DNA from: Candidatus Altimarinota bacterium
GTDB lineage: Bacteria > Patescibacteriota > Gracilibacteria > BD1-5 > UBA6164
Direction of reading: 5' to 3'
Length of the DNA: 6,673 bases
NCBI GenBank assembly: GCA_027062145.1
Contig: JAMOTX010000158.1
Location: 1-6,673, forward strand
Under the pieces are notes generated by a model. It saw nothing but the letters and a program-made list of their open reading frames with translations. It was not told the origin of the DNA and did not search any database. Numbering within the stretch: position 1 is the stretch's first letter; every line of letters begins with the position of its first letter. The translations under genes and the position numbers were made by a program. Positions 1-6,357 of this stretch are shown here, piece by piece.

Positions 1-1
1 T

Positions 2-244
2 AAAGAGTTTGTATTAATTGGTAGATGAATATATGCACTAAAAGAATGGGGATTTGTTCCAGGAACAGTTCTAGATGTTATAGTTAGCATTTTAGAAAAA
101 AAATGAGAACCTATGAATACAGAAGAAATTACTAAAGAAGTATTAAAAACAAGAAACGTGAAACAAACAACTATTTATATGAACTTACAAAATAAAGATA
201 AAATAGAAAGAGTTTGAAGAAATTACTATCAAGTTATAAAATAA
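2..244 (+). CDS. HARE-HTH domain protein, C-terminal fragment (probably sigma-factor-like)
   Basis: This is the last 80 residues of a protein whose start lies before the window; the frame is open from base 2 and ends in TAA. Three in-frame UGA codons are read as glycine. The first 20 residues (GRGIYALKEWG) look like the end of one HARE-HTH winged-helix unit. Residues 22-79 form a second complete unit: a helix with DVIVSILEKKG, then TEEITKEVL, then a VKQTTIYMNLQN recognition helix and a wing ending VGRNYYQV. HARE-HTH domains occur in the RNA polymerase delta subunit and in restriction and chromatin proteins. In CPR bacteria, tandem HARE domains with this GRGIYALKEWG-type signature are found behind sigma-70 region 4. 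A sigma-like or transcription-associated DNA-binding role is therefore inferred from family knowledge; the sigma part is not in the window. A strong terminator follows immediately. Confidence 0.75.
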
Positions 245-274
245 AAACTCTCCTAAGCTAGGAGAGTTTTTTTT
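244..274 (+). terminator. Rho-independent terminator after the HARE-HTH gene
   Basis: A perfect 12-bp stem pairs 244-255 (AAAACTCTCCTA) with 259-270, with a 3-nt loop. An eight-T run covers 267-274. The stem begins at the last base of the TAA stop codon. It separates this gene from the exonuclease unit. Confidence 0.93.
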
Positions 275-283
275 ATTTCCTTC

Positions 284-311
284 TTTACAAAAGGATATAA
301 TTTTTTAAAAT
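284..311 (+). promoter_or_regulatory. Possible sigma-70-type promoter for the exonuclease/zinc-ribbon unit
   Basis: TTTACA (284-289) and TAAAAT (306-311) are separated by 16 nt, which would start transcription near 318, about 23 nt before the GTG start. The upstream gene ends in a terminator, so a promoter is expected here. The region is very AT-rich, and TATAAT at 296-301 or 312-317 are competing -10 candidates without a good -35. The spacer equals that of the clearer recA and rpsT promoters. Confidence 0.42.
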
Positions 312-340
312 TATAATATTATAAATTAAGAAAATTAAAA

Positions 341-958
341 GTGAAAATATTTGTATATGATACCGAAACTACGTGATTTATTAATAAAAAAGAACCCAAT
401 TTAGATTTACAACCAAACATAATTCAATTTGCATGAATATTATGAGAAATAAAAGATTGAAAATTTATAGAACTAAAAAGAATTAATCAAATAATTAACC
501 CTAAAAAACCAATTCCCTTCGCTTCATCACAAGTTCATCATTTATATGATATTGATGTTAAAGGTGCTCCATTTATAGAAGATGTAATTGAAGAAATATT
601 AACTTATATAAATGAACCAGATATAATAATCTGACATAATATAGAATATGATGAGAGTATGGTTAAACTAGAATTAAGAAGACTAGAACAAGAATATAAA
701 TACAAACCAAAACAAGTTATTTGTACTATGAATAGCTCAACTAACTATTGTAAATTACCTAAAAAAATATCTAGTTCCCCTTGATATAAAAGACCTAAAT
801 TATGAGAATTACATAAAAAACTTTTTTGAGAATATTTTATATGAGCACATGATGCAATGACGGATGTTGAGGCAACATTAAGATCATTTTTAGAGCTTGT
901 AAAACTAAATGTGATAGAATTAAAAGAAAAAAAAGAAGAAGTAATGAGTTTATTTTAA
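341..958 (+). CDS. DnaQ-like DEDDh-family 3'-5' exonuclease
   Basis: The 205-residue protein carries the three exonuclease motifs of the DEDDh family: Exo I DTETTG at residues 7-12 (D7, E9), Exo II GHNIEYDE at 98-105 (D104), and Exo III HDAMTD at 170-175 (H170, D175). Family members use two metal ions to remove nucleotides from 3' ends. This one resembles the proofreading epsilon subunit of DNA polymerase III, but could equally be a free-standing repair or RNA-trimming nuclease. Nine of ten glycines are encoded by UGA, including G12 of Exo I. The GTG at 341 is chosen because it places Exo I seven residues from the N-terminus, as usual, and no ATG lies between it and the upstream in-frame TAA (314-316). 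A zinc-ribbon gene follows after 16 nt, probably co-transcribed. The last residues (VMSLF) resemble a beta-clamp-binding peptide. Confidence 0.9.
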
Positions 959-974
959 TAATTAATTAAAAAAA

Positions 975-1199
975 ATGTCTAATTTTTGAGACCTAATAAA
1001 TATTGAAGAATTTGAAAAAAGAGAAACATTTTCTGATGAAAGATGAGATATTTCATTTTACTGTAAAGATTGTAGAAAATTAGTAAAAGCAGATAGACCA
1101 GATGCTAAATGATATACATTTGTATGTCCTGAATGTAAATGAGAAAAAGTAGTCATTTGAACAGAACAATGACTAAAGAATAACTATAAAATTAAATAA
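975..1199 (+). CDS. small zinc-ribbon protein of unknown function
   Basis: This encodes 74 residues, too short and too UGA-rich to appear when UGA is treated as stop: all six glycines are UGA. Two knuckles, CKDC at residues 30-33 and CPEC at 51-54, form a classic four-cysteine zinc ribbon. The N-terminal 28 residues are acidic and mixed (DLINIEEFEKRETF), and the C-terminus has a conserved-looking GTEQGLKNNYKIK tail. Zinc ribbons of this size commonly bind nucleic acid or a protein partner, but I do not recognise a characterised family and assign no function. It begins 16 nt after the exonuclease stop with no promoter or terminator between, so the two are likely co-transcribed. The ATG at 975 is the only start that gives a complete ribbon and fits the spacing. 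Confidence 0.82.
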
Positions 1200-1210
1200 A
1201 AAGTATAAAA

Positions 1211-1251
1211 AGTATATAAAGTTTTGACATCGTATATATCTTTTATATACT
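1211..1251 (+). repeat. Inverted repeat spanning the recA promoter
   Basis: AGTATATAAA (1211-1220) is the exact reverse complement of TTTATATACT (1242-1251), with 21 nt between the arms. The right arm contains the whole -10 box, and the -35 box lies inside the intervening sequence. It could be a pair of regulator half-sites, a DNA cruciform, or chance in AT-rich DNA. No T-run follows, so it does not look like a terminator for the zinc-ribbon gene. Confidence 0.55.
1224..1251 (+). promoter_or_regulatory. Sigma-70-type promoter of recA
   Basis: A perfect -35 TTGACA (1224-1229), a 16-nt spacer and a -10 TATACT (1246-1251) give the best promoter in the window. Transcription would start near 1258, leaving a leader of about 40 nt before the recA ATG. 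The high quality of the boxes suggests strong expression unless a repressor acts on the overlapping inverted repeats. Confidence 0.85.
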
Positions 1252-1255
1252 CTCT

Positions 1256-1273
1256 TTATACAAATATGTATAA
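1256..1273 (+). promoter_or_regulatory. Candidate operator at the recA transcription start
   Basis: TTATAC (1256-1261) and GTATAA (1268-1273) are exact inverted 6-mers with a 6-nt spacer, centred a few bases after the predicted start point. A dimeric repressor such as a LexA-type protein could bind there, but the sequence is not a known SOS box and no regulator gene is in the window. AT richness makes a chance match possible. Confidence 0.35.
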
Positions 1274-1297
1274 CACTTTAAAAATAACTCTATTATT

Positions 1298-2284
1298 ATG
1301 AACAAACAAGAAGCACTAAACAACGCATTAGCTATGATAGAAAAACAATTTGGTAAATGATCTATAATGAAATTATGAGATGATGAAGCTAGACAAAAAA
1401 TAGAAACATTTTCTTCTGGTTCTCTTTCATTAGATATAGCTCTATGAGGTTGATATGCAAAATGAAGAATTGTTGAAATATACTGACCAGAAAGTTCTGG
1501 TAAAACTACACTTACACTTCACGCTATAGCTGAGTGTCAAAAAGCAGGTTGAGTAGCAGCATTTATAGATGCTGAACATGCTCTTGATCCAGAATATGCA
1601 AAAAAAATTGGTGTTGATACAGATAATTTACTTATTTCTCAACCAGATTATGGTGAACAAGCATTAGAAATAGTAGATGCTTTAGTTAGATCATGAGCTG
1701 TTGATTTAATAGTTGTAGATTCAGTTGCTGCACTTACACCGAAAGCAGAAATAGAATGAGATATGTGAGATTCTCACATGGGTCTTCAGGCTAGACTTAT
1801 GAGTCAAGCACTTAGAAAAATAACATGAGCAATTAACAGAAGTAATACAACTGTTATATTTATCAACCAAATTAGAATGAAAATTTGAGTAATGTTTGGT
1901 AGCCCAGAAACAACTACATGAGGTAATGCTCTTAAATTTTATGCTTCTCAAAGACTTGACATAAGAAGAAAAGCTAAAATAGAACAATGAGTAGCAATGG
2001 ATAAAGAAGTAATGTGAAATCTTACTAAAGTAAAAGTAATAAAAAATAAAATTGCTCCTCCTTTTAGGGAAGGTGATTTCGATATAATGTATAACGAATG
2101 AATATCTAAAGTATGAGAAATACTTGATATATGAGCAAGAACTGAAATAATTAAAAAATCATGAGCTTTTTATTCATATGGTGAAACAAAATTAGGACAA
2201 GGTAGAGAAAAAGCTAAAGCCTTTCTAAAAGAAAATCCTAAATTAGCAGATGAAATCGAAGAAGTAATTAAAAATAGTTTATAG
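1298..2284 (+). CDS. recA: RecA recombinase
   Basis: The product (328 residues) is the RecA/RAD51-family ATPase that polymerises on single-stranded DNA, drives strand exchange and, in many bacteria, triggers LexA cleavage. Visible motifs in order are the N-terminal FGKGSIMKLG (18-27), Walker A GPESSGKTT (63-71), FIDAEHALDP (89-98) with the catalytic glutamate E93, Walker B LIVVDS (137-142), loop L1 near 150-162 (EIEGDMGDSHMG), NQIR (190-193), and the ssDNA-binding L2 loop up to TTTGG (205-209). About 19 of 33 glycines are UGA, including G63 of Walker A (1484-1486) and G208 of L2. The protein ends soon after the C-terminal domain and lacks the long acidic tail of E. coli RecA (about 350 residues), a modest shortening. 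The ATG at 1298 matches the family's N-terminus. It has its own promoter and terminator; the tandem in-frame TAG and TAA close it. Confidence 0.98.
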
Positions 2285-2288
2285 AAAT

Positions 2289-2313
2289 AAAGAGCCTAAA
2301 TTGGCTCTTTTTT
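2289..2313 (+). terminator. Rho-independent terminator of recA
   Basis: An 8-bp stem pairs AAAGAGCC (2289-2296) with GGCTCTTT (2303-2310), with a 6-nt loop. The T-run extends through 2313 and is then broken by a C. It begins 5 nt after the recA TAG and overlaps a second in-frame TAA. Confidence 0.88.
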
Positions 2314-2314
2314 C

Positions 2315-2342
2315 TTGCCTTTTACCTATTTTTGCATATATT
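2315..2342 (+). promoter_or_regulatory. Probable promoter of pheT
   Basis: TTGCCT (2315-2320) and TATATT (2337-2342) lie 16 nt apart, starting right after the recA terminator. Transcription would begin near 2349, about 31 nt before the pheT ATG. The -35 is imperfect (four of six), but the position and the 16-nt spacer match the other promoters here. Confidence 0.55.
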
Positions 2343-2379
2343 TCATAGCATAACTTAAAAAAAATAACTAAAATATAAA

Positions 2380-4746
2380 ATGAAAATTTCATACAAAGTA
2401 TTAGAAAAATATATTCCAAACATAAAACTAGTTGATGAAGTTGCTAAAGATTTAGTAATGCATACAGCTGAAGTAGAAGATATTGAATCAGAATGAAAAT
2501 CATTTGAAAATATTGTATACTGAAAAATTAATTCTATAGAAAAACATCCTGATGCAGATAGCTTAAAAATTTGTATGGTAAATGCTTGAGAAAAAAATGA
2601 TATACAAATAGTATGTGGTTGATCAAATTTAAAAATGAATCAAGCTGTAGCAATTGCTAAATTATGAGCAGTTGTTTCTTGGCATGGAACAGAAACTATT
2701 ACTATGAAAAAAACTTCTATTAGAGGTGTTGAAAGTAATTGAATGATTTGTGCTGCTGAAGAAATATGATTAGATAGTGATTACCCTACTAACAATCCTA
2801 AAGCAATTCTTGATTTTTGAGATTTAGAAACTGAAACTTGAACAAATCTAGCAAAGTTATTAAATAAAGATGATGCTATATTAGAAGTAGATAATAAAGC
2901 CATTAATCATAGACCTGATCTTTTTTCACATATCTGAATAATCAGAGAAATTTACGCTATAAACAATGAAAAATTTGATTTTGAATTTGAAAATAAAGAT
3001 TTTTCATCATTAGCTGATTTATGAATCAAAAATGAAATATCTAATGCTGTTAAAAGATATATTTGATTAAAAATAGAAAATGTATCTAATATAGATACTC
3101 CTGATTATATAAAACAAATATTATCATCCGCAGACGTTGCTTCTAAATGATTATTAATAGATATTTCAAATTATTCACTTTACCTTTATGGTCAACCAAC
3201 TCATTGTTTTGATGCAGATAAAATATCTGGAAACATTATAATTAGATTTGCTAAAAAAGATGAATCTTTTACTGGACTAAATGATGTAAAATATAAATTA
3301 TCTACAGAAGATATAGTTATAGCAGACGATAAAAAAGTATTAGCCCTAGGTTGAATAATAGGTTGAAAAGAATCATCAGTAACTAATGAAACAAAAAACA
3401 TTATAGTTGAATGAGCACATTTTGATCAAGCTATTGTAAGAAAATCAGCTAAAAGACTATGAGTAAGAACTGATTCTTTAAATGTATTTGAAAAAGATAT
3501 TCTTCCAGAAATGCCTATTAGATGAGTAAGTTTAATAGCATCTGAATTAGAAAAAAACTTAGATTGAATTAAATTCACTGAATATTCAGATTCATATGAA
3601 AATAAACAAAAAACTATAACTATAGATTTTGATTTAGATTTTATAAATAATTTAATCTGAAAAAAATATGAAGAAAATTATGTTTTAAATATTTTATCTA
3701 ATCTTTGAATAGAAGAAAAAAAGTGAATTTTAACAATTCCTTTTTGGAGAAAAGATTTAAATTTTAAAGCTGATATAGCTGAAGAAATAGCAAGAATAGA
3801 CGGTTATGATAATATTGAAGCAACAGTTCCTAGAATTAATCTATGAGCAGTTATTCAATCAAATATATATAAAATAAAAAATGATACTAGAAACTATTTT
3901 TGTGATAAAGGTTGGTATGATATGTATACATATTCTTTTGTTAATGAAGAATTAATGAATAAATCGCTATGAAATACAGATGATCTAGTTCCAATGAAAA
4001 ATGCTTTATCTGAAGAATTAACTCACCTAAGATGAAGTTTAATTCCAAATTTATTATTATCACTTGAAAAAAATATTAGAGATTTTTCAGAAATGAAATT
4101 ATTTGAATTAGAAAAAATATTTAAAAGAGACTGAAGTAATATAGATGAAAGTTATTCTTTAGCTTGAGTTGAATTATCAAACAAGAAAGTAGTATATTAT
4201 GAAATTCAAAACACTGTTTCAGATTTTTTTAAGAATGTATGAATAGCTAAATATATGTATGATGTATGTAAAATTACTCCTAGTTTTGCTCATTCATGAA
4301 GAACAGCATCAATTGTTATAAGAGGACAAGAAGTATGAACTATTTGAGAAATTCATCCAAAAACTGCAAATAATTTTGAAATAAATGATAGAATTGGTTA
4401 TTTTGAAATAAATATTTCTAAATTAGAAAATGCTTTATATTGAATAACTAAAGCAAAAGAAGTTTCAAACTTTCAAGAAAATAATTTTGATCTAAACTTT
4501 GTAGCAGATAAAAATATTAAATCTAAAGATTTAAAAGCTGCTATTCAAAAAACTGATATTAAATTAATTACAAAAGTTGAATTAGTTGATATATATGAAG
4601 ATGAAGAAAAACTTCCATGAAAAAGAAGTCATACATTCAAAATATTTATTCAATCACTAGAATGAACTCTTGATGATAAAGTAAAAACAGAGCTAATTAA
4701 CAACATAGTTAAAAAAATAGAAAAAAAATGATGAGAACTTAGATAG
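2380..4746 (+). CDS. pheT: Phenylalanyl-tRNA synthetase beta subunit
   Basis: The 788-residue protein is full length for bacterial PheT (about 790-800). It pairs with PheS in a heterotetramer that charges tRNA-Phe; the beta subunit binds tRNA and edits mischarged tyrosine. Domains in order: N-terminal lead (1-38), EMAP-type tRNA-binding OB fold (about 40-150, with HPDADSLKIC at 56-65 and SNGMICAAEEIGL at 119-131), B3/B4 editing region (about 215-390, with ALGGIIGGKESSV at 322-334), B5 DNA-binding-like fold (about 410-485, with FKADIAEEIARIDGYDNI), the catalytic-like core (about 495-685), and the C-terminal ferredoxin-fold anticodon-binding domain (about 695-788, with LPGKRSHTFKIFIQS). By my count 36 of 48 glycines are UGA, including the UGA-UGA pair at residues 784-785. 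pheS is not adjacent, which is unusual. It appears to be a single-gene transcript, and its terminator overlaps the stop codon. Confidence 0.97.
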
Positions 4747-4760
4747 TTCTCATTTTTTTT
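4731..4760 (+). terminator. Rho-independent terminator overlapping the pheT stop codon
   Basis: A 9-bp stem pairs ATGAGAACT (4731-4739) with AGTTCTCAT (4745-4753) around a 5-nt loop, followed by an eight-T run (4753-4760). The TAG stop (4744-4746) spans the loop and right arm, so the left arm encodes the final pheT residues. Confidence 0.92.
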
Positions 4761-4773
4761 ATTTAAAATAAAT

Positions 4774-4801
4774 TTGACTATTCCCCTACTATACATATAC
4801 T
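4774..4801 (+). promoter_or_regulatory. Promoter of the rpsT-infC-rpmI-rplT operon
   Basis: TTGACT (4774-4779), a 16-nt spacer and TATACT (4796-4801) follow the pheT terminator. The start point would be near 4808, leaving a leader of about 80 nt. It differs from the recA promoter boxes by one base, fitting strong expression of ribosomal genes. Confidence 0.8.
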
Positions 4802-4821
4802 TCTCGCACGAAGAAGACTGA

Positions 4822-4856
4822 ATTAAATAACCCTATCCTCAATTTGGTTATTTAAT
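4822..4856 (+). promoter_or_regulatory. Leader hairpin upstream of rpsT
   Basis: ATTAAATAACC (4822-4832) is perfectly complementary to GGTTATTTAAT (4846-4856), with a 13-nt loop containing CCTC. No T-run follows (CACAAAAATT), so this is not a normal terminator. It sits in the middle of the predicted leader, 32 nt before the rpsT ATG. A ribosomal-protein autoregulatory leader (S20, or L20 acting on the whole operon) is a plausible reading; S20 and L20 autoregulate in other bacteria. It matches no leader family I can name. Confidence 0.6.
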
Positions 4857-4888
4857 CACAAAAATTTTATATTTAAACAATTATTTTT

Positions 4889-5188
4889 ATGCCATTAATC
4901 GCATCAGCTAAAAAACAATTAAGACAAAATCACAAAAATAAAGCTAGAAATGATCATTTTAGAGCTTTATATAGAGAAGCAAGAATAGCATTTGAAGCTG
5001 CAATTAAAGCAAAAGACGCTAAATCTGCTCAAGAAATCTTAATTAATAAAAAAGATAAAGACGGTAAAAATGTTAAATCAGGTTTACAATCTATTATTGA
5101 TAAATTAGTAAAAAAGAATATAATTCACAAAAATAACGGATCTAGAAAAAAAGCTAAATTTGTTAGAATGATAAAAGAATTATCTTAA
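4889..5188 (+). CDS. rpsT: Small ribosomal subunit protein bS20
   Basis: This 99-residue, very basic, alanine- and lysine-rich protein opens with MPLIASAKKQLRQNHKNKARN, the usual S20 start, and ends with the IHKNNGSRKKAKFVRMIKEL segment typical of the family's C-terminal helix. S20 is a primary binder of 16S rRNA that helps 30S assembly. It is about a dozen residues longer than E. coli S20, the extra being around LINKKDKDGKNVKS (51-64). No glycine is UGA (all three are GGT or GGA), unlike most neighbours. It is the first gene of the operon, 17 nt before infC. No Shine-Dalgarno-like sequence precedes the ATG; the upstream 20 nt are A and T with a single C. Confidence 0.95.
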   Translation: MPLIASAKKQLRQNHKNKARNDHFRALYREARIAFEAAIKAKDAKSAQEILINKKDKDGKNVKSGLQSIIDKLVKKNIIHKNNGSRKKAKFVRMIKELS

Positions 5189-5199
5189 TTATTAAATAA

Positions 5200-5208
5200 A
5201 TTACATTG
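5200..5208 (+). promoter_or_regulatory. infC: Non-ATG start region of infC (ATT or TTG)
   Basis: The infC frame opens after the in-frame TAA at 5197-5199. The codons that follow are ATT (5200), ACA (5203) and TTG (5206), with no ATG until residue 30, inside the conserved domain. Initiation must therefore use TTG or ATT. In E. coli infC starts at AUU, which lets IF3 repress its own synthesis by rejecting poor start codons; the same logic could apply here. Confidence 0.7.
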
Positions 5209-5718
5209 AAAGAAAAAAAGAATGCATTAAATGATAAGATAAGAGCTAGAACAGTTCAAATTATCACTGACGAAGGTGAAAACCTTGGTGAAATGCCTTT
5301 GTCTGAAGCTAAAACAATGGCTAAAGAAAAAGAATTAGACTTAATGGAAATTTGAAAAAATTGAGATACTACTATTGTTAAAATGTTAGATTATTGAAAA
5401 CATTTATATAGACAAAAAAAACAAGCTAGTAAGCAAAAACAACAATCAAAAACTCCTGATTTAAAAACTATAAGAATTACTTATAAAATTTGAGATCATG
5501 ATTTAGAGATTAGAAAAAAACAAGCTGAAAAATTTTGAGCACTTCATCACCCACTTAAGGTTAGTCTTATGTTAAGATGAAGAGAAAATCATTATTCAAG
5601 CTTAGCTGCTGAAAAAATGGATACATTTGTCAATAGTTTATCAGAAATGTATAAACTTGAATGAACTGTTAGAAAAAATTGAAATACATTTATAGCAATG
5701 TTAAAGCCAATTAAATAA
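5206..5718 (+). CDS. infC: Translation initiation factor IF-3
   Basis: The product is 170 residues if translation starts at TTG (172 from ATT at 5200). IF-3 binds the 30S subunit, blocks early 50S joining and checks the initiator tRNA-start codon pair. The N-terminal domain begins at NDKIRARTVQIITDEGENLG (9-28), followed by LDLMEIG (44-50) and LDYGKHLYRQKK (61-72), then a lysine/glutamine linker (73-83). The C-terminal domain contains KTIRITYKIGDHDLEIRKKQAEKF (87-110), VSLMLRGRE (119-127) and a terminal VRKNGNTFIAMLKP. Eight of ten glycines are UGA, so it is invisible as an open frame under the standard code. It lies 17 nt after rpsT and 24 nt before rpmI, in the common infC-rpmI-rplT order. 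The start was chosen because no upstream ATG exists and internal ATGs would delete conserved residues. Confidence 0.93.
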
Positions 5719-5742
5719 TTTATATACTGTAATTAAAGAACA

Positions 5743-5937
5743 ATGACTTTAAAAACAAGAAGTTGAGTAAAAAAGAGAGTTAAAGTTACTGCTAAAGGTA
5801 AATTTAAGCTAGCTAAAGCTTGGAAAAGACATTTACTAAGTAATAAATCTTCAAAAGCTAAAGGAAGAAATAAATATGGTTTACTTGTAGCGAAAGCAGA
5901 AAACAAAAAAATCAGACAACAATTACCATTTGCATAA
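5743..5937 (+). CDS. rpmI: Large ribosomal subunit protein bL35
   Basis: This 64-residue, strongly basic protein shows the L35 pattern: KTRSGVKKRVKVTAKGKFK near the N-terminus (4-22), AWKRHLLSNKSSKAKGR (26-42) in the middle and a short hydrophobic end (RQQLPFA). L35 is a small 50S protein. It lies between infC and rplT, the usual place, and this context supports the call. Codon 8 (KTRSG) is a UGA glycine, the only UGA in the three ribosomal-protein genes here; it hides the true start when UGA is treated as stop. The ATG at 5743 gives the usual 64-65 residue length. No Shine-Dalgarno-like element precedes it. Confidence 0.93.
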
Positions 5938-5979
5938 GCAAGGTAAAAAATTAATTTTATTATAAACTAAAAACTAAAG

Positions 5980-6324
5980 ATGGTTAGAGTTAAAAGAGGT
6001 CTTATGACTAGAAAAAGACATAAAAGTCTACTTAAAGCAACTAAAGGTTATAGACTATTAAGTTCTAGAGTATTCTCAAGAGCTAAAAATGCTTGGATGA
6101 AAGCAGGTCAAAATGCTTTCGTTGGTAGAAAAAGAAAAAAAAGAGATTTCAGAAGACTTTGGACAGTAAGAATCAATATTGCTTCTAGAGATAATGGAAC
6201 TACTTATTCTAAATTAATTCACAACTTATATACTAAGAAAGTGACTTTAAACAGAAAAGTTTTATCAAACTTAGCTATTTCAAATCCAACAGTATTTTCA
6301 AATATTGTTAAATTTGTTAAATAA
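5980..6324 (+). CDS. rplT: Large ribosomal subunit protein bL20
   Basis: The 114-residue basic protein is the normal length for L20 (about 115-118). It starts MVRVKRGLMTRKRHKSLLKATKGY, followed by SRAKNAWMKAGQNAFVGRKRKKRDFRRLW (33-61), which contain the long rRNA-binding helix and the conserved RKRDFR.LW segment, then IASRDNGTTYSKLIHNL (67-83). L20 binds 23S rRNA early in 50S assembly and, in several bacteria, represses its own operon. All five glycines are GGT or GGA. It is last in the operon, 42 nt after rpmI, and a terminator starts 2 nt after its stop codon. The ATG at 5980 gives the canonical N-terminus. Confidence 0.97.
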   Translation: MVRVKRGLMTRKRHKSLLKATKGYRLLSSRVFSRAKNAWMKAGQNAFVGRKRKKRDFRRLWTVRINIASRDNGTTYSKLIHNLYTKKVTLNRKVLSNLAISNPTVFSNIVKFVK

Positions 6325-6341
6325 TCAAAAACTTCTATAAT
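6314..6341 (+). promoter_or_regulatory. Possible yidD promoter inside the rplT end and terminator
   Basis: TTGTTA (6314-6319) and TATAAT (6336-6341) are 16 nt apart, with the -10 inside the rplT terminator hairpin. Start would be near 6348, about 23 nt before the yidD ATG. Only 13 nt separate the terminator T-run from yidD, so any dedicated promoter must overlap the terminator. Read-through from the ribosomal operon is the alternative. Confidence 0.4.
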
Positions 6342-6357
6342 TATATAGAAGTTTTTT
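6327..6357 (+). terminator. Rho-independent terminator of the ribosomal operon
   Basis: A perfect 13-bp stem pairs 6327-6339 (core ACTTCTATA) with 6344-6356 around a 4-nt ATTA loop, with a T-run at 6352-6357. The stem has only three G-C pairs, so some read-through into yidD is possible. Confidence 0.88.

Noticed and set aside
1211..1251. Inverted repeat as terminator of the zinc-ribbon gene
   Set aside because: The loop would be 21 nt and no T-run follows; the -35 and -10 boxes of recA explain the region better.
1721..1987. 88-codon open frame on the minus strand
   Set aside because: It lies wholly inside recA in antisense; the peptide is low-complexity (Ser/Cys/Phe-rich) with no family resemblance, and recA is certain.
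1298..2284. UGA as tryptophan (code 4) or as selenocysteine
   Set aside because: Trp at these sites would destroy Walker A and other invariant Gly positions, and UGG already serves Trp; there are far too many sites for Sec.
3201..3401. 66-codon open frame on the minus strand
   Set aside because: It is antisense to the B3/B4 region of pheT, with no recognisable motif or start signal.
341..4746. Many in-frame TGA codons suggesting decayed pseudogenes
   Set aside because: The TGAs fall on conserved glycines and there are no frameshifts or TAA/TAG interruptions, so this is recoding rather than decay.
4822..4860. rpsT leader hairpin as a Rho-independent terminator
   Set aside because: It is followed by CACAAAAATT rather than a T-run, and the strong pheT terminator is already 60 nt upstream.
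5293..5295. Internal ATG as the infC start
   Set aside because: It would remove the conserved NDKIRARTV...GENLG segment of IF3.
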